The translations under genes were made by a program, and so were the position numbers. Source: Fen-999 sp044220545 (lineage in GTDB: Bacteria; Pseudomonadota; Gammaproteobacteria; Burkholderiales; Rhodocyclaceae). Taken from it: a stretch of DNA of 64,000 bases. The first letter of the stretch is position 1. Each line of letters begins with the position of its first letter. Under the pieces are notes generated by a model. That model did no database searches. It saw only the letters and a program-made list of their open reading frames with translations, and was not told the DNA's origin. The stretch spans positions 62,001 through 126,000 of the forward strand of contig JBGAQX010000001.1 of the NCBI GenBank assembly GCA_044220545.1. The letters run 5' to 3'. Of the stretch, positions 55,764 to 64,000 are shown piece after piece.

Positions 55764-57989
55764 TCATCTGACGCAATCCACGTAGTAACCGCTACCGTTC
55801 TCCTTCACCAGACCGTGAATATCGGTTTCGAAACCGGGGAAGCGGGCGTTGAACTCGCGGGCGAACTGAAGATAGCGGACGATGGTGCGGTTGAAACGCT
55901 CACCCGGAATCAGCAGCGGAATGCCCGGCGGGTAGGGCGTCAGCAGCACGCTGGTGACGCGGCCTTCCAGCTCGTCGATGGGTACGCGCTCGATTTCGCG
56001 GTGCGCCATCTTGGCGAAGGCATCGGCCGGGCGCATGGCGGGCACCATGTCGGAGAGATACATCTCGGTGGTCAGCCGCGCCACATCGTTGGCCTTGTAA
56101 ACACCGTGGATCTGCTGACACAGGTCCTTGAGGCCGACGCGCTCGTAACGCGGCTGCTTGGCCACGAAATCGGGCATGACCTTCCACAGCGGATGATTCT
56201 TGTCGTAGTCGTCCTTGAACTGCTGGAGCTCGGTCACCATGGTGTTCCAGCGGCCCTTGGTGATGCCGATGGTGAACATGATGAAGAAGGAATAGAGACC
56301 GCACTTCTCGACAATGACACCGTGTTCGGCCAGGTACTTGGTGACGATGGCGGCGGGTATGCCCCAGTCGGCGAAGTCGCCATCGACATCCAGCCCTGGC
56401 GTGATTACCGTCGCCTTGATCGGGTCGAGCATGTTGAAGCCGTCGACCAACTGGCCGAAGCCGTGCCAGCGCTCGCCGGGCTTGAGCATCCAGGCTTCGC
56501 GTTCCTCGATGCCCTCTTCGGATAGATCGTCGGGGCCCCAGACCTTGAACCACCAGTCCGCGCCCCATTCCTCGTCGACTTTGCGCATGGCGCGGCGAAA
56601 ATCCAGCGCCTCGGCTATCGACTCCTCCACCAGCGCCGTGCCTGCCGGCTCCTCCATCATTGCCGCCGCCACGTCGCAGGAGGCGATGATGGCGTACTGC
56701 GGCGAGGTCGAGGTGTGCATCAGGTAGGCCTCGTTGAAGACGTCGCGATCCAGTTTGCGCGTCTCGGATTCCTGCACCAGGATCTGCGAAGCCTGCGAAA
56801 GACCGGCGAGCAGCTTGTGCGTCGATTGCGTCGAGAAGACCATCGACTCCTTGCAGCGCGGGCGGTCGGCGCCAATGGCGTGGTAGTCGCCGTAAAAGTC
56901 GTGAAACGCCGCGTGCGGCAACCAGGCCTCGTCGAAGTGGAGCGTGTCGATCTTGCCGTCGAGCATCTCCTTGACCTCCTCGACGTTGTAGAGCACGCCG
57001 TCGTAGGTCGATTGGGTGATGGTCAGCACGCGCGGCTTGGCGTTCTTGTCGGCTGCGAAGGGGTGGGCGGCGATCTTCTGCTGGATGCTCTCCCAGAGGA
57101 ACTCCTTCTTCGGAATCGGGCCGATGATGCCGAAGTTGTTGCGGGTCGGCATCAGGAAGACCGGGATCGCGCCGGTCATGATGATTGAATGCAGGACCGA
57201 CTTGTGGCAGTTGCGATCGACGACGACGATGTCGCCGGGCGCCACCGTCGAGTGCCAGACGATCTTGTTCGAGGTCGACGTGCCGTTGGTGACGAAAAAC
57301 AGATGGTCGGCGTTGAAGATGCGCGCGGCATTGCGCTCGGAGGCCGCCACCGGGCCGGTATGATCGAGCAACTGACCGAGCTCTTCGACGGCGTTGCAGA
57401 CATCGGCGCGCAACATGTTCTCGCCGAAGAACTGGTGGAACATCTGGCCGACCGGCGACTTGAGAAAAGCCACTCCGCCCGAGTGGCCGGGGCAATGCCA
57501 GGAGTAGGAGCCATCGGCGGCGTAGTGGGTCAAGGCGCGGAAGAAGGGTGGCGGCAGCGAGTCCAGGTAAGCCTTGGCCTCGCGCACCACATTGCGGGCG
57601 ATGAACTCCGGCGTGTCCTCGAACATGTGGATGAAGCCGTGCAGTTCGCGCAATACGTCGTTGGGAATGTGCCGCGAGGTACGCGTTTCGCCATGCAGGA
57701 AGATCGGGATCTCGGAGTTGCGGATGCGCACCTCCTGGACGAAGGCACGCAACTCGGCGATGGTCTGCTCCGCCTCGTTGGCCAGTTCCTCGTCATCCAC
57801 CGACAGGATGAACACCGAGGCGCGCGACTGTTGCTGGGCGAAGGAACTCATGTCGCCGTAGCTGGTGACGCCCAGGACCTCCATGCCCTCTTCCTCAATG
57901 GCCTTGGCGAGGGCGCGGATGCCCAGGCCGGAAGCATTTTCGGAACGGAAGTCCTCGTCGATGATGATGACCGGGAAGTGGAAGCGCAT
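55764..57989 (-). CDS. PLP-dependent arginine/lysine/ornithine decarboxylase
   Basis: 741 residues of the fold-type I basic amino acid decarboxylase family. An N-terminal response-regulator-like wing domain (FPVIIIDEDFRSENASGLGI) precedes the PLP domain, with the PLP lysine K392 in TQSTHKLLAGLSQ, and a C-terminal domain with LLTPYPPGIPLLIPGER. Substrate (Lys, Arg or Orn) cannot be fixed from sequence. AGGAG lies 6 bases before the ATG. In related genomes such a gene next to dcd is common. Role would be polyamine synthesis or acid stress. Confidence 0.93.
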   Translation of the reverse strand: MRFHFPVIIIDEDFRSENASGLGIRALAKAIEEEGMEVLGVTSYGDMSSFAQQQSRASVFILSVDDEELANEAEQTIAELRAFVQEVRIRNSEIPIFLHGETRTSRHIPNDVLRELHGFIHMFEDTPEFIARNVVREAKAYLDSLPPPFFRALTHYAADGSYSWHCPGHSGGVAFLKSPVGQMFHQFFGENMLRADVCNAVEELGQLLDHTGPVAASERNAARIFNADHLFFVTNGTSTSNKIVWHSTVAPGDIVVVDRNCHKSVLHSIIMTGAIPVFLMPTRNNFGIIGPIPKKEFLWESIQQKIAAHPFAADKNAKPRVLTITQSTYDGVLYNVEEVKEMLDGKIDTLHFDEAWLPHAAFHDFYGDYHAIGADRPRCKESMVFSTQSTHKLLAGLSQASQILVQESETRKLDRDVFNEAYLMHTSTSPQYAIIASCDVAAAMMEEPAGTALVEESIAEALDFRRAMRKVDEEWGADWWFKVWGPDDLSEEGIEEREAWMLKPGERWHGFGQLVDGFNMLDPIKATVITPGLDVDGDFADWGIPAAIVTKYLAEHGVIVEKCGLYSFFIMFTIGITKGRWNTMVTELQQFKDDYDKNHPLWKVMPDFVAKQPRYERVGLKDLCQQIHGVYKANDVARLTTEMYLSDMVPAMRPADAFAKMAHREIERVPIDELEGRVTSVLLTPYPPGIPLLIPGERFNRTIVRYLQFAREFNARFPGFETDIHGLVKENGSGYYVDCVR

Positions 57990-58000
57990 CGGGTGCTCCT

Positions 58001-58029
58001 GAAAAGCAAAGACCCGCGCGGGGCGGGTC
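58001..58029 (-). terminator. Rho-independent terminator after dcd
   Basis: A 7-bp stem GACCCGC (58011-58017) / GCGGGTC (58023-58029) with a 5-base loop is followed on the minus strand by TTTGCTTTTC (58010-58001). It lies 33 bases past the dcd stop and just before the decarboxylase ribosome site, so the decarboxylase needs its own start or read-through. Confidence 0.7.
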
Positions 58030-58062
58030 GGGGGAAATGGGGTCGGGGTAAACGCTAGGAAA

Positions 58063-58632
58063 CTAGATCTTGGGCAGGGTCACGCCCACCTGCCCCTGGT
58101 ACTTGCCGCCGCGATCGCGATAGGACGTCTCGCACACCTCGTCGGACTCGAAGAAGATCACCTGGGCACACCCCTCGCCGGCATAGATCTTGGCTGGCAA
58201 TGGCGTGGTGTTGGAGAACTCCAGGGTGACATAGCCCTCCCATTCCGGCTCGAAAGGCGTCACATTAACGATGATGCCGCAACGGGCGTAGGTGCTCTTG
58301 CCCAGGCAGACCGTCAGCACGTTGCGCGGAATGCGGAAATATTCGACCGTGCGCGCCAGGGCGAAGGAGTTGGGCGGTATGACGCAGTAGCCCTTGCCCG
58401 AGACCTCGACGAAGGAATTGGGATCGAAGTTCTTGGGATCGACAATGGTCGAATTGATGTTCGTGAACACACGGAATTCGTCGGCGCAGCGAATGTCGTA
58501 GCCGTAGCTCGACGTACCGTAGGAGACAATCTTTTCGCCGTTCGCTTCGCGCACCAGTTGCGGCGAAAACGGCTCGATCATCCGGTATTGCTCCGCCATG
58601 CGGCGAATCCACTTGTCCGATTTGATGCTCAT
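58063..58632 (-). CDS. dcd: dCTP deaminase
   Basis: Deaminates dCTP to dUTP, supplying dUMP for thymidylate synthesis. The 189 residues match the family: start MSIKSDKWIRRMAEQ, the LGKSTYARCGIIVNVTPFEPEW block with the catalytic region, LEFSNTTPLPAKIYAGEG with the catalytic glutamate, and the C-terminal SYRDRGGKYQGQVGVTLPK. No clear Shine-Dalgarno sequence precedes the ATG. It lies 50 bases after the PH-domain gene on the same strand. Confidence 0.96.
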   Translation of the reverse strand: MSIKSDKWIRRMAEQYRMIEPFSPQLVREANGEKIVSYGTSSYGYDIRCADEFRVFTNINSTIVDPKNFDPNSFVEVSGKGYCVIPPNSFALARTVEYFRIPRNVLTVCLGKSTYARCGIIVNVTPFEPEWEGYVTLEFSNTTPLPAKIYAGEGCAQVIFFESDEVCETSYRDRGGKYQGQVGVTLPKI

Positions 58633-58682
58633 GGCGGGAGGGCGGGAAGAATGAAAAGTGGGCGATTATCCGCCAATTGCCT

Positions 58683-59051
58683 CTAGCTGGACAACTCTTG
58701 AAAACGCTTGCGGAATTCGAGCGGCGCGGCCAGGTTGGCAAACTGCTCGCGGGTGCCGCCGGTACCCAGCACGGTAATGGAGCCGTAGTCCAGCAGCCGG
58801 CCGAGAATGGACTGGTCGACGCTGACCGACTCGACCTTGTTCAGGTTCAGTTCCATGGTGCGCCGGGATACAAAGCCCTGCTTGACGATGATGCGCTTGT
58901 TGGTGATGGCGAACTCGCTGGTCAGGTAGTCGACCAGCGGCAACAGGAACAGGCTCAGCAAACCGCGCAGCGAAATGAAGGTCATCCAGTGCAGATGGCC
59001 TTCGTAGCGGACTGTCTCGTCCTTGATCAGGTTGTCGCTCACGTAACTCAT
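58683..59051 (-). CDS. Membrane PH-domain protein (bPH2/YdbS type)
   Basis: 122 residues. One hydrophobic segment (about 23-42, TFISLRGLLSLFLLPLVDYL) precedes a bacterial PH-like domain: EFAITNKRIIVKQGFVSRRTMELNLNKVESVSVDQSILGRLLDYGSITVLGTGG. Function of this family is not established. It lies between mrp and dcd on the same strand, a common position in related genomes. Confidence 0.88.
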   Translation of the reverse strand: MSYVSDNLIKDETVRYEGHLHWMTFISLRGLLSLFLLPLVDYLTSEFAITNKRIIVKQGFVSRRTMELNLNKVESVSVDQSILGRLLDYGSITVLGTGGTREQFANLAAPLEFRKRFQELSS

Positions 59052-59126
59052 GGCGCTATCCTAAGACATTGACACCAGCCACCGGAATCGCGGCTGGCGG
59101 GGCGATGTTCACCAGCCGCCCGGAGC

Positions 59127-60215
59127 TTACGTGTTCTGTATGACGATATTGGGAAACTTCGAGCTCATGTCCTTGGCGCTGTCGGCGATCTTGATCGCCA
59201 CGCGGCGCGCGATGCCCTTGTAGATTTCGGCCACACGGCCGTCCGGGTCGGCGACCACGGTCGGCTTACCGCCATCCACCTGCATGCGGATGTTGATGTC
59301 CAGGGGCAGATGGCCCAGCACTTCGACCTCGTAGTCCTTGCCCATGCGCTCGGCGCCACCGCTGCCGAAGATGTGCTCCTCGTTGCCGCACTTGGAGCAG
59401 ATGTGGATGCTCATGTTCTCGACGATGCCGAGGATCGGAATGCCCACCTTTTCGAACATCTTCAGGCCCTTGCGCGCATCCAGCAGGGCGATGTCCTGCG
59501 GAGTCGTGACGATGACCGCGCCGGTGACCGGCACTTGCTGGGCCAGGGTCAACTGGATGTCGCCGGTGCCCGGCGGCAGATCGACCACCAGGTAATCGAG
59601 GTCGTGCCAGTTGGTGTCGCCCAGCAACTGCGTCAGTGCCTGAGTCACCATCGGGCCGCGCCAGACCATGGGCGTTTCCGGATCGATCAGGAAACCGACC
59701 GACATGGCTTGCAGGCCGTGGGCGGTCATGGGCTCCAGCTTCTTGCCGTCCAGCGATTCGGGGCGGCCGTCGATACCCAGCATCTGCGGCTGCGACGGCC
59801 CATAGATGTCGGCGTCGAGGATGCCGACATTGGCCCCTTCGGCGGCGAGCGCCAGGGCCAGGTTCACGGCCGTCGTCGACTTGCCGACACCGCCCTTGCC
59901 CGAGGCGATGGCAATGATGTTCTTGACGCCGGAGACGAGCTTGACGCCCTTCTGGACGGTATGGGGAACGATCTTGCTATGAACGTTGGCACTGACATTG
60001 CCGATGCCGGGGAGGGTCGTCAGCTTGTCGATAACCAACTTGCGAATGGGCTCGATCTGGCTCTTGGCGGGATAGCCCAGTTCGATGTCGAGGGCGACAT
60101 TGGCGCCGTCGATCTTGATGTTCTTGGCGCAGCGGGCGGCAATCAAGTCCTTGCCCGTGTTGGGATCGACCACACCCTTGAGGGCGGCCTGGATTTGCTG
60201 TTCTGAAAGACTCAT
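59127..60215 (-). CDS. apbC: Mrp/ApbC-type iron-sulfur cluster carrier ATPase
   Basis: P-loop ATPase thought to bind and deliver Fe-S clusters. 362 residues with an N-terminal MIP18-like (DUF59) domain (1-85) fused to the ATPase. Walker A is GKGGVGKS at 107-114; the cluster-binding pair is in ICSKCGNEEHIFG. CGGAG lies before the ATG. Divergent from metG, the classical mrp-metG arrangement. Confidence 0.96.
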   Translation of the reverse strand: MSLSEQQIQAALKGVVDPNTGKDLIAARCAKNIKIDGANVALDIELGYPAKSQIEPIRKLVIDKLTTLPGIGNVSANVHSKIVPHTVQKGVKLVSGVKNIIAIASGKGGVGKSTTAVNLALALAAEGANVGILDADIYGPSQPQMLGIDGRPESLDGKKLEPMTAHGLQAMSVGFLIDPETPMVWRGPMVTQALTQLLGDTNWHDLDYLVVDLPPGTGDIQLTLAQQVPVTGAVIVTTPQDIALLDARKGLKMFEKVGIPILGIVENMSIHICSKCGNEEHIFGSGGAERMGKDYEVEVLGHLPLDINIRMQVDGGKPTVVADPDGRVAEIYKGIARRVAIKIADSAKDMSSKFPNIVIQNT

Positions 60216-60282
60216 GACGGCTCCGAAAAAGACTGACTAATTTTGTAAAGTATAAACTAGCGTCAGGTCACATGGGGCCGTT

Positions 60283-60291
60283 TGCTAGAAT
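60283..60291 (+). promoter_or_regulatory. Candidate extended -10 promoter of metG
   Basis: TGCTAGAAT at 60283-60291 matches an extended -10 (TGn followed by TAGAAT). No -35 is needed for such promoters and none is seen. It would give a leader of about 20-25 bases to the ATG at 60321. Confidence 0.4.
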
Positions 60292-60320
60292 TTCCAGTCC
60301 CAAACGATCCGTACGCCGTC

Positions 60321-62408
60321 ATGACCTCGCGCAAGATTCTCGTCACGTCCGCCCTGCCCTATGCCAACGGCGCCATCCACCTGGGTCATCTCGTCGAATA
60401 CATCCAGACCGACATCTGGGTGCGCTTCCAGAAGATGCGCGGCCACCAGTGCCACTATGTCTGCGCCGACGACACCCACGGTACGCCGATCATGCTGCGC
60501 GCCGAGAAGGAGGGCATCACCCCCGAGGCCCTGATCGAGCGGGTCCATGGCGAGCACAGCCGTGACTTTGCCGGCTTCCATGTCCAATTCGACAACTACT
60601 ACTCGACGCACTCCGACGAGACGCGGTTCTACTCGGAGGATATCTACAAGAAGCTCCAGGCCGCCGGCCTGATCGAGGTGCGCTCGATCCAGCAGCACTA
60701 CGACCCGGTCAAGCAGATGTTCCTGCCCGACCGTTTCATCAAGGGCGAATGCCCGAAGTGCGGGGCCAAGGACCAGTACGGTGATTCCTGCGAGGCCTGC
60801 GGCGCCGCTTACGCGCCGACCGAACTGAAGAATCCCTACTCCGCCGTGTCCGGCGCCGTGCCGGAACTGCGCGCTTCCGACCACTACTTCTTCAAGCTCT
60901 CCGACCCGCGCTGCCAGGACTTCCTGCGCCGCTGGACGCAAGAGGGCAACCACGTGCCGCCGGAAGCCGCCAACAAGCTCCAGGAATGGCTCGGCGCCCC
61001 GGGCGAGAACAAGCTCACCGACTGGGACATCTCCCGCGACGCGCCCTACTTCGGCTTCGAGATTCCCGGTGCGCCGGGAAAGTACTTCTACGTCTGGCTC
61101 GACGCGCCGATCGGCTACATGGGTTCGTTCCGCAACCTCTGCGCCCGCGGCGGCCTGAACTTCGACGACTACTGGGCCAGGGGCTCGACAGCCGAGCTGT
61201 ATCACTTTGTCGGCAAGGACATCCTCTATTTCCATGCCCTGTTCTGGCCCGCCGAACTCGAGCACGCCGGCTACCGCACACCGACCAAGGTGCTGCCGCA
61301 CGGCTTCCTCACCGTCGACGGCGCCAAGATGAGCAAGTCGCGCGGCACCTTCATCACCGCCCAGAGCTACCTCAACGAGGGACTCAACCCCGATTGGCTG
61401 CGCTACTACTTCGCCGCCAAGCTGAACGGCAGCATGGAGGACATCGACCTCAACCTGGCCGACTTCGTGGCCCGCGTGAACAGCGACCTGGTCGGCAAGT
61501 ACATCAACATCGCCAGCCGCTGCGCCGGCTTCCTGACCAGATTCTTCGACGGACAATTGGTCTTTGGAGATGCCCAACAGCTCACCGAAGCCGCCATCGC
61601 CGTGGGTCAGGCGGTTGCCGAGTCGTTCGAAAACCGCGACACCAGCCGCGCCTTGCGCGACATCATGTCCCTCGCCGACCGCATCAACGGTGAAATTGCC
61701 GTCGCCGAACCGTGGAAGCTGGCCAAGGACGAAGCGCGGCGCGCGCCGCTGCACGACATTTGTTCCCGCGCGCTGCACGGCTTCTACGTGCTCTCCATCC
61801 TGCTCCGCCCCGTGCTGCCGGCGCTCACCGGCCGCGTGGCGCGGGAACTGTTCGGCATGGCGCGCGATTTCGAGTGGCGGGATCTTGCCGCCACCCCCTC
61901 CGCCATTCAGCCGTACCAGCACTTGATGACCCGCGTCGAGCAGAAGCAGGTCGATGCCCTGATCGCCGCCAACCGCGAGAGCCTGGCACCCGCGCCGGAG
62001 CAGCAGTCGCAGCAGCGCCACGCCGAGCACCAACAGCACACCGAGAACAAGGGGCAAGCGGAAGCCACGCCCCACATCACGATCGACGACTTCGCCAAGG
62101 TGGATCTGCGCATCGCCCGTATCGTCGACGCCGGCCATGTGGAGGGCGCCGAAAAGCTGATCCGCCTCTCGCTCGACATTGGCGAGCAACAGCCGCGCCA
62201 GGTCTTCGCCGGCATCAAGTCCGCCTACGACCCGGCTGCCCTGGTCGGCCGCCTGACGGTCATGGTCGCCAACCTGGCGCCGCGCAAGATGAAGTTCGGT
62301 CTGTCGGAGGGCATGGTGCTCGCCGCGTCCGATACCGACGACAAGAACTCCGGACTGTTCCTGCTCTCGCCCGACTCGGGCGCCACCCCGGGCATGAAGG
62401 TCAAGTGA
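60321..62408 (+). CDS. metG: Methionyl-tRNA synthetase
   Basis: 695 residues. Class I signatures: HLGH in AIHLGHLVEYIQ near the N-terminus and KMSKS in GAKMSKSRGTF. The zinc knuckle CPKC...CEAC is present. The C-terminal tRNA-binding (EMAP/Trbp111-like) domain begins near 595 (DDFAKVDLRIARIVDAGHVEGAEKL) after a Gln-rich linker. ATG 60321 is chosen over the frame's earlier codons, since MTSRKILVTSALPYANG is the family N-terminus. The stop overlaps the acylphosphatase start (GTGA). Confidence 0.97.
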   Translation: MTSRKILVTSALPYANGAIHLGHLVEYIQTDIWVRFQKMRGHQCHYVCADDTHGTPIMLRAEKEGITPEALIERVHGEHSRDFAGFHVQFDNYYSTHSDETRFYSEDIYKKLQAAGLIEVRSIQQHYDPVKQMFLPDRFIKGECPKCGAKDQYGDSCEACGAAYAPTELKNPYSAVSGAVPELRASDHYFFKLSDPRCQDFLRRWTQEGNHVPPEAANKLQEWLGAPGENKLTDWDISRDAPYFGFEIPGAPGKYFYVWLDAPIGYMGSFRNLCARGGLNFDDYWARGSTAELYHFVGKDILYFHALFWPAELEHAGYRTPTKVLPHGFLTVDGAKMSKSRGTFITAQSYLNEGLNPDWLRYYFAAKLNGSMEDIDLNLADFVARVNSDLVGKYINIASRCAGFLTRFFDGQLVFGDAQQLTEAAIAVGQAVAESFENRDTSRALRDIMSLADRINGEIAVAEPWKLAKDEARRAPLHDICSRALHGFYVLSILLRPVLPALTGRVARELFGMARDFEWRDLAATPSAIQPYQHLMTRVEQKQVDALIAANRESLAPAPEQQSQQRHAEHQQHTENKGQAEATPHITIDDFAKVDLRIARIVDAGHVEGAEKLIRLSLDIGEQQPRQVFAGIKSAYDPAALVGRLTVMVANLAPRKMKFGLSEGMVLAASDTDDKNSGLFLLSPDSGATPGMKVK

Positions 62409-62683
62409 GCCTCGAAGTCCGCCACCTGGTGATCACCGGCCTGGTGCAGGGCGTCGGTTACCGCTACAGCATGGTCATGGCCGCCCGGCGGCTGGATGTC
62501 ACGGGCTGGGTACGCAACCGTCGCGATGGCGCCGTCGAGGCGATGGTGGCGGGCAGCCCGGAGGCTGTGGCGGCCATGATCGCCTGGGCGCGACACGGCC
62601 CGGGCGGGGCCGAAGTGGCCCACGTGGCCGTGGAACTCGGGCAGGGTGACTTCGACGACTTCGCGCAGTTGCCGACGACCTGA
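62405..62683 (+). CDS. acyP: Acylphosphatase
   Basis: 92 residues from GTG 62405, overlapping the metG stop. It hydrolyses acyl phosphates. Both family motifs are present: GLVQGVGYRYSM (with the catalytic arginine) and GWVRNRRDGAVEAMV (with the catalytic asparagine). The length is standard. Likely co-translated with metG; no functional link is evident. Confidence 0.93.
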   Translation: MSLEVRHLVITGLVQGVGYRYSMVMAARRLDVTGWVRNRRDGAVEAMVAGSPEAVAAMIAWARHGPGGAEVAHVAVELGQGDFDDFAQLPTT

Positions 62684-62724
62684 TAGCCTGAGGCAATCAC
62701 GCCCATTGGAAAATACAATTGCCG

Positions 62725-62763
62725 CAGCGCAATAAATAGCCTTGCGCTGAAGTAGAATTTTTT
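62725..62763. repeat. Inverted repeat before the peroxiredoxin gene
   Basis: CAGCGCAA (62725-62732) and TTGCGCTG (62742-62749) are a perfect 8-bp dyad with a 9-base spacer, followed after 8 bases by six T (62758-62763). It may terminate the metG-acyP transcript. Alternatively, TTGGAA at 62706 and CAATAA at 62730 suggest a promoter whose -10 lies in the dyad, making it an operator for prx. Confidence 0.45.
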
Positions 62764-62826
62764 CCCAGATTTGGCCTGGCTGGCCCCACGCACAAGATTC
62801 CCACTCCATTCAAGAAGGAGCATCAC

Positions 62827-63426
62827 ATGGCCGTACTCGTCGGCAGAGCCGCACCCGATTTCACCGCCACCGCCGTCTTCGGTGACAATGAAATCAAGGA
62901 CCTGAAGATGTCCGACTACAAGGGCAAGTATGTCGTCCTGTTCTTCTATCCGCTCGACTTCACCTTCGTCTGCCCGTCCGAACTGATTGCCTTCGACCAC
63001 CGGCTGGCCGAGTTCAAGAAGCGCAACGTCGAAGTCATCGGCTGCTCCATTGATTCCCAGTTCACCCACCTGGCCTGGAAGAACACCCCGGTCAATAACG
63101 GCGGCATCGGCCAGGTCCAGTACCCGCTGGTCGCCGACGTCAAGCACAGCATCTGCCAGGCCTATGACGTGGAATTTCCGGCCGCCGGCGTGGCCTTCCG
63201 TGGCTCGTTCCTGATCGACAAGGCCGGCGTGGTGCGCCACCAGGTCGTGAACGACCTGCCGCTGGGCCGCAACATCGACGAAATGCTGCGCATGATCGAC
63301 GCGCTGCAATTCACCGAGGAACATGGCGAAGTCTGTCCCGCCGGCTGGCAAAAGGGCAAGGCCGGCATGGGCGCCTCACCGGAGGGTGTCGCCAAGTATC
63401 TGGCCGAGCACGCCAAGGAACTCTAA
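62827..63426 (+). CDS. 2-Cys peroxiredoxin (AhpC/Tsa family)
   Basis: Reduces hydrogen peroxide and organic peroxides. 199 residues: peroxidatic C49 in DFTFVCPSE, resolving C170 in GEVCPAGW, and the GGIG segment at 92-95 linked with sensitivity to over-oxidation. AAGAAGGAG precedes the ATG. It is followed by its own terminator. The Crp/Fnr gene downstream is convergent. Confidence 0.96.
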   Translation: MAVLVGRAAPDFTATAVFGDNEIKDLKMSDYKGKYVVLFFYPLDFTFVCPSELIAFDHRLAEFKKRNVEVIGCSIDSQFTHLAWKNTPVNNGGIGQVQYPLVADVKHSICQAYDVEFPAAGVAFRGSFLIDKAGVVRHQVVNDLPLGRNIDEMLRMIDALQFTEEHGEVCPAGWQKGKAGMGASPEGVAKYLAEHAKEL

Positions 63427-63456
63427 TAAAAACGGGTTATCCCCCGACCCCAACGG

Positions 63457-63482
63457 AAAGCCGCCTCACGAGGGCGGCTTTT
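63457..63482 (+). terminator. Rho-independent terminator after the peroxiredoxin gene
   Basis: AAAGCCGCC (63457-63465) pairs with GGCGGCTTT (63473-63481) around a 7-base loop, ending in four T. It lies 31 bases past the stop. The A run on the left could serve the convergent regulator gene too. Confidence 0.85.
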
Positions 63483-63551
63483 CATTTGGCAAACATCCCG
63501 GACTGGCCGATCACGCCTCGTTGCAGCCGTAGAGAGAAGAGGCGCCATGCC

Positions 63552-64000
63552 TCACCACCGGTTCGGCAGGCTCTTGAGGATTACGATCCGCTTCTCGTCC
63601 ATTTCGATGTACTTGCCGATGGTGAGATCCTTGAGGATCTTGGAAATCATATCGCGGGAAGCCCCGACCATATTGGCCAACTCCTGCTGGCTCATTTTCC
63701 TTGGCAACAAGCGAACCTCGGCTTCCTGAATCGACTCCCTTTCCAGCAGTTCGATGACCCGCTGATACACCGTCTTTAGCGCCATGTTTTTTGCCGATTC
63801 GGTGGCGCTACGGCTTCGACCGATAAGTGTCGAGATGAGGAAGAACGCGAAATCCGAATTCTCGGCCAAGCGCTTCTTCAACATCGCGTAGGAAACCTCG
63901 GCACACAGACACTGGGTTGCCGCCTGGACGGAAGCTGTGCGCGTCCCCCCTTCGAGCGCCATTTCGCCAAAAATCGTCCTCGGTTCCAACAAGCCGAAAT
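63552..64000 (-). CDS. Crp/Fnr-family transcriptional regulator, 3' part
   Basis: The frame is open to the window edge, so the 5' part (most of the cyclic-nucleotide-like domain) is missing. What is seen: the end of the sensor domain (RTIFGEMALEGGTRTASVQA, as in cNMP-binding domains), the dimer helix, and a C-terminal winged helix with KMSQQELANMVGASRDMISKILKDL as the recognition region. The Cys set of FNR cannot be judged, as the N-terminus is outside. TTG 63992 is an internal codon, not a start. Confidence 0.9.
   Translation of the reverse strand, partial: FGLLEPRTIFGEMALEGGTRTASVQAATQCLCAEVSYAMLKKRLAENSDFAFFLISTLIGRSRSATESAKNMALKTVYQRVIELLERESIQEAEVRLLPRKMSQQELANMVGASRDMISKILKDLTIGKYIEMDEKRIVILKSLPNRW

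Noticed and set aside
55900..57495. 531-codon minus-strand frame within the decarboxylase gene
   Set aside because: It is the +1 shadow of the decarboxylase, Arg-rich and without domains.
60285..62189. 634-codon minus-strand frame opposite metG
   Set aside because: Antisense to a complete MetG; composition typical of a GC shadow.

Overview
The window reads as chromosomal DNA of a GC-rich betaproteobacterium. The gene sets gpmA-envC-ctpA-moeB, glyA-nrdR-ribD, pmbA-yjgA-mogA, dcd-(PH protein)-mrp-metG and a prx gene next to a Crp/Fnr regulator suggest the Rhodocyclales or a near relative. This rests on gene content and protein wording only; no rRNA or tRNA gene, insertion sequence, integrase or CRISPR array was seen. 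About 96 percent is coding, no gene-free gap exceeds 300 bases, and many neighbours overlap by 4 or 8 bases (ATGA-type junctions).

Layout. 1-4200 (+): end of gpmA, then envC, the carboxyl-terminal protease ctpA, a small conserved protein and a MoeB/ThiF-type E1 enzyme. 4226-10177 (-): histidine phosphatase, glyA, nrdR, ribD and a soluble hybrid histidine kinase, the last three joined by ATGA overlaps. 10323-13926: a TRAP transporter whose membrane subunits (dctQM, +) converge on the substrate-binding gene (dctP, -), with a bidirectional terminator between. 14054-17137 (-): a large exported TPR-CHAT putative protease. 17242-22401: pmbA, yjgA, mogA, a PilZ-like protein and a long-form thymidylate synthase.

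22398-36736 (-): the most striking region, eight co-directional signalling genes over 14.3 kb. In transcription order: membrane hybrid kinase; REC-PAS-PAS-GGDEF*-EAL-REC protein with a degenerate cyclase site but intact c-di-GMP-binding and EAL motifs; membrane PAS-GAF-PAS kinase; REC-HD-GYP phosphodiesterase; single-REC regulator with a Cys-rich insertion; small soluble kinase; hemerythrin-PAS kinase with a complete set of di-iron ligands; degenerate-EAL-HDOD output protein. It looks like one multi-input phosphorelay that lowers c-di-GMP, with an O2- or redox-sensing arm.

36921-52759: a carbohydrate-storage locus: glucokinase, a histone-H1-like DUF2934 protein, glgB (-) divergent from a + operon glgC, GH57, MNT nucleotidyltransferase, HEPN protein, second GH57 (4-alpha-glucanotransferase type), glgP, pgi, glgA, folA. 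Together these genes make ADP-glucose, build and branch glycogen, remodel it, phosphorolyse it and feed glucose phosphates into glycolysis. The MNT-HEPN pair is a toxin-antitoxin-like module sitting inside this operon.

52699-64000: a FecR-domain protein with a TPR/beta-barrel outer-membrane partner (-), a PLP-dependent basic amino acid decarboxylase, dcd, a PH-domain protein, the Mrp/ApbC Fe-S carrier (-), then metG, acylphosphatase and a 2-Cys peroxiredoxin (+), and the 3' part of a Crp/Fnr-type regulator (-) running off the window.
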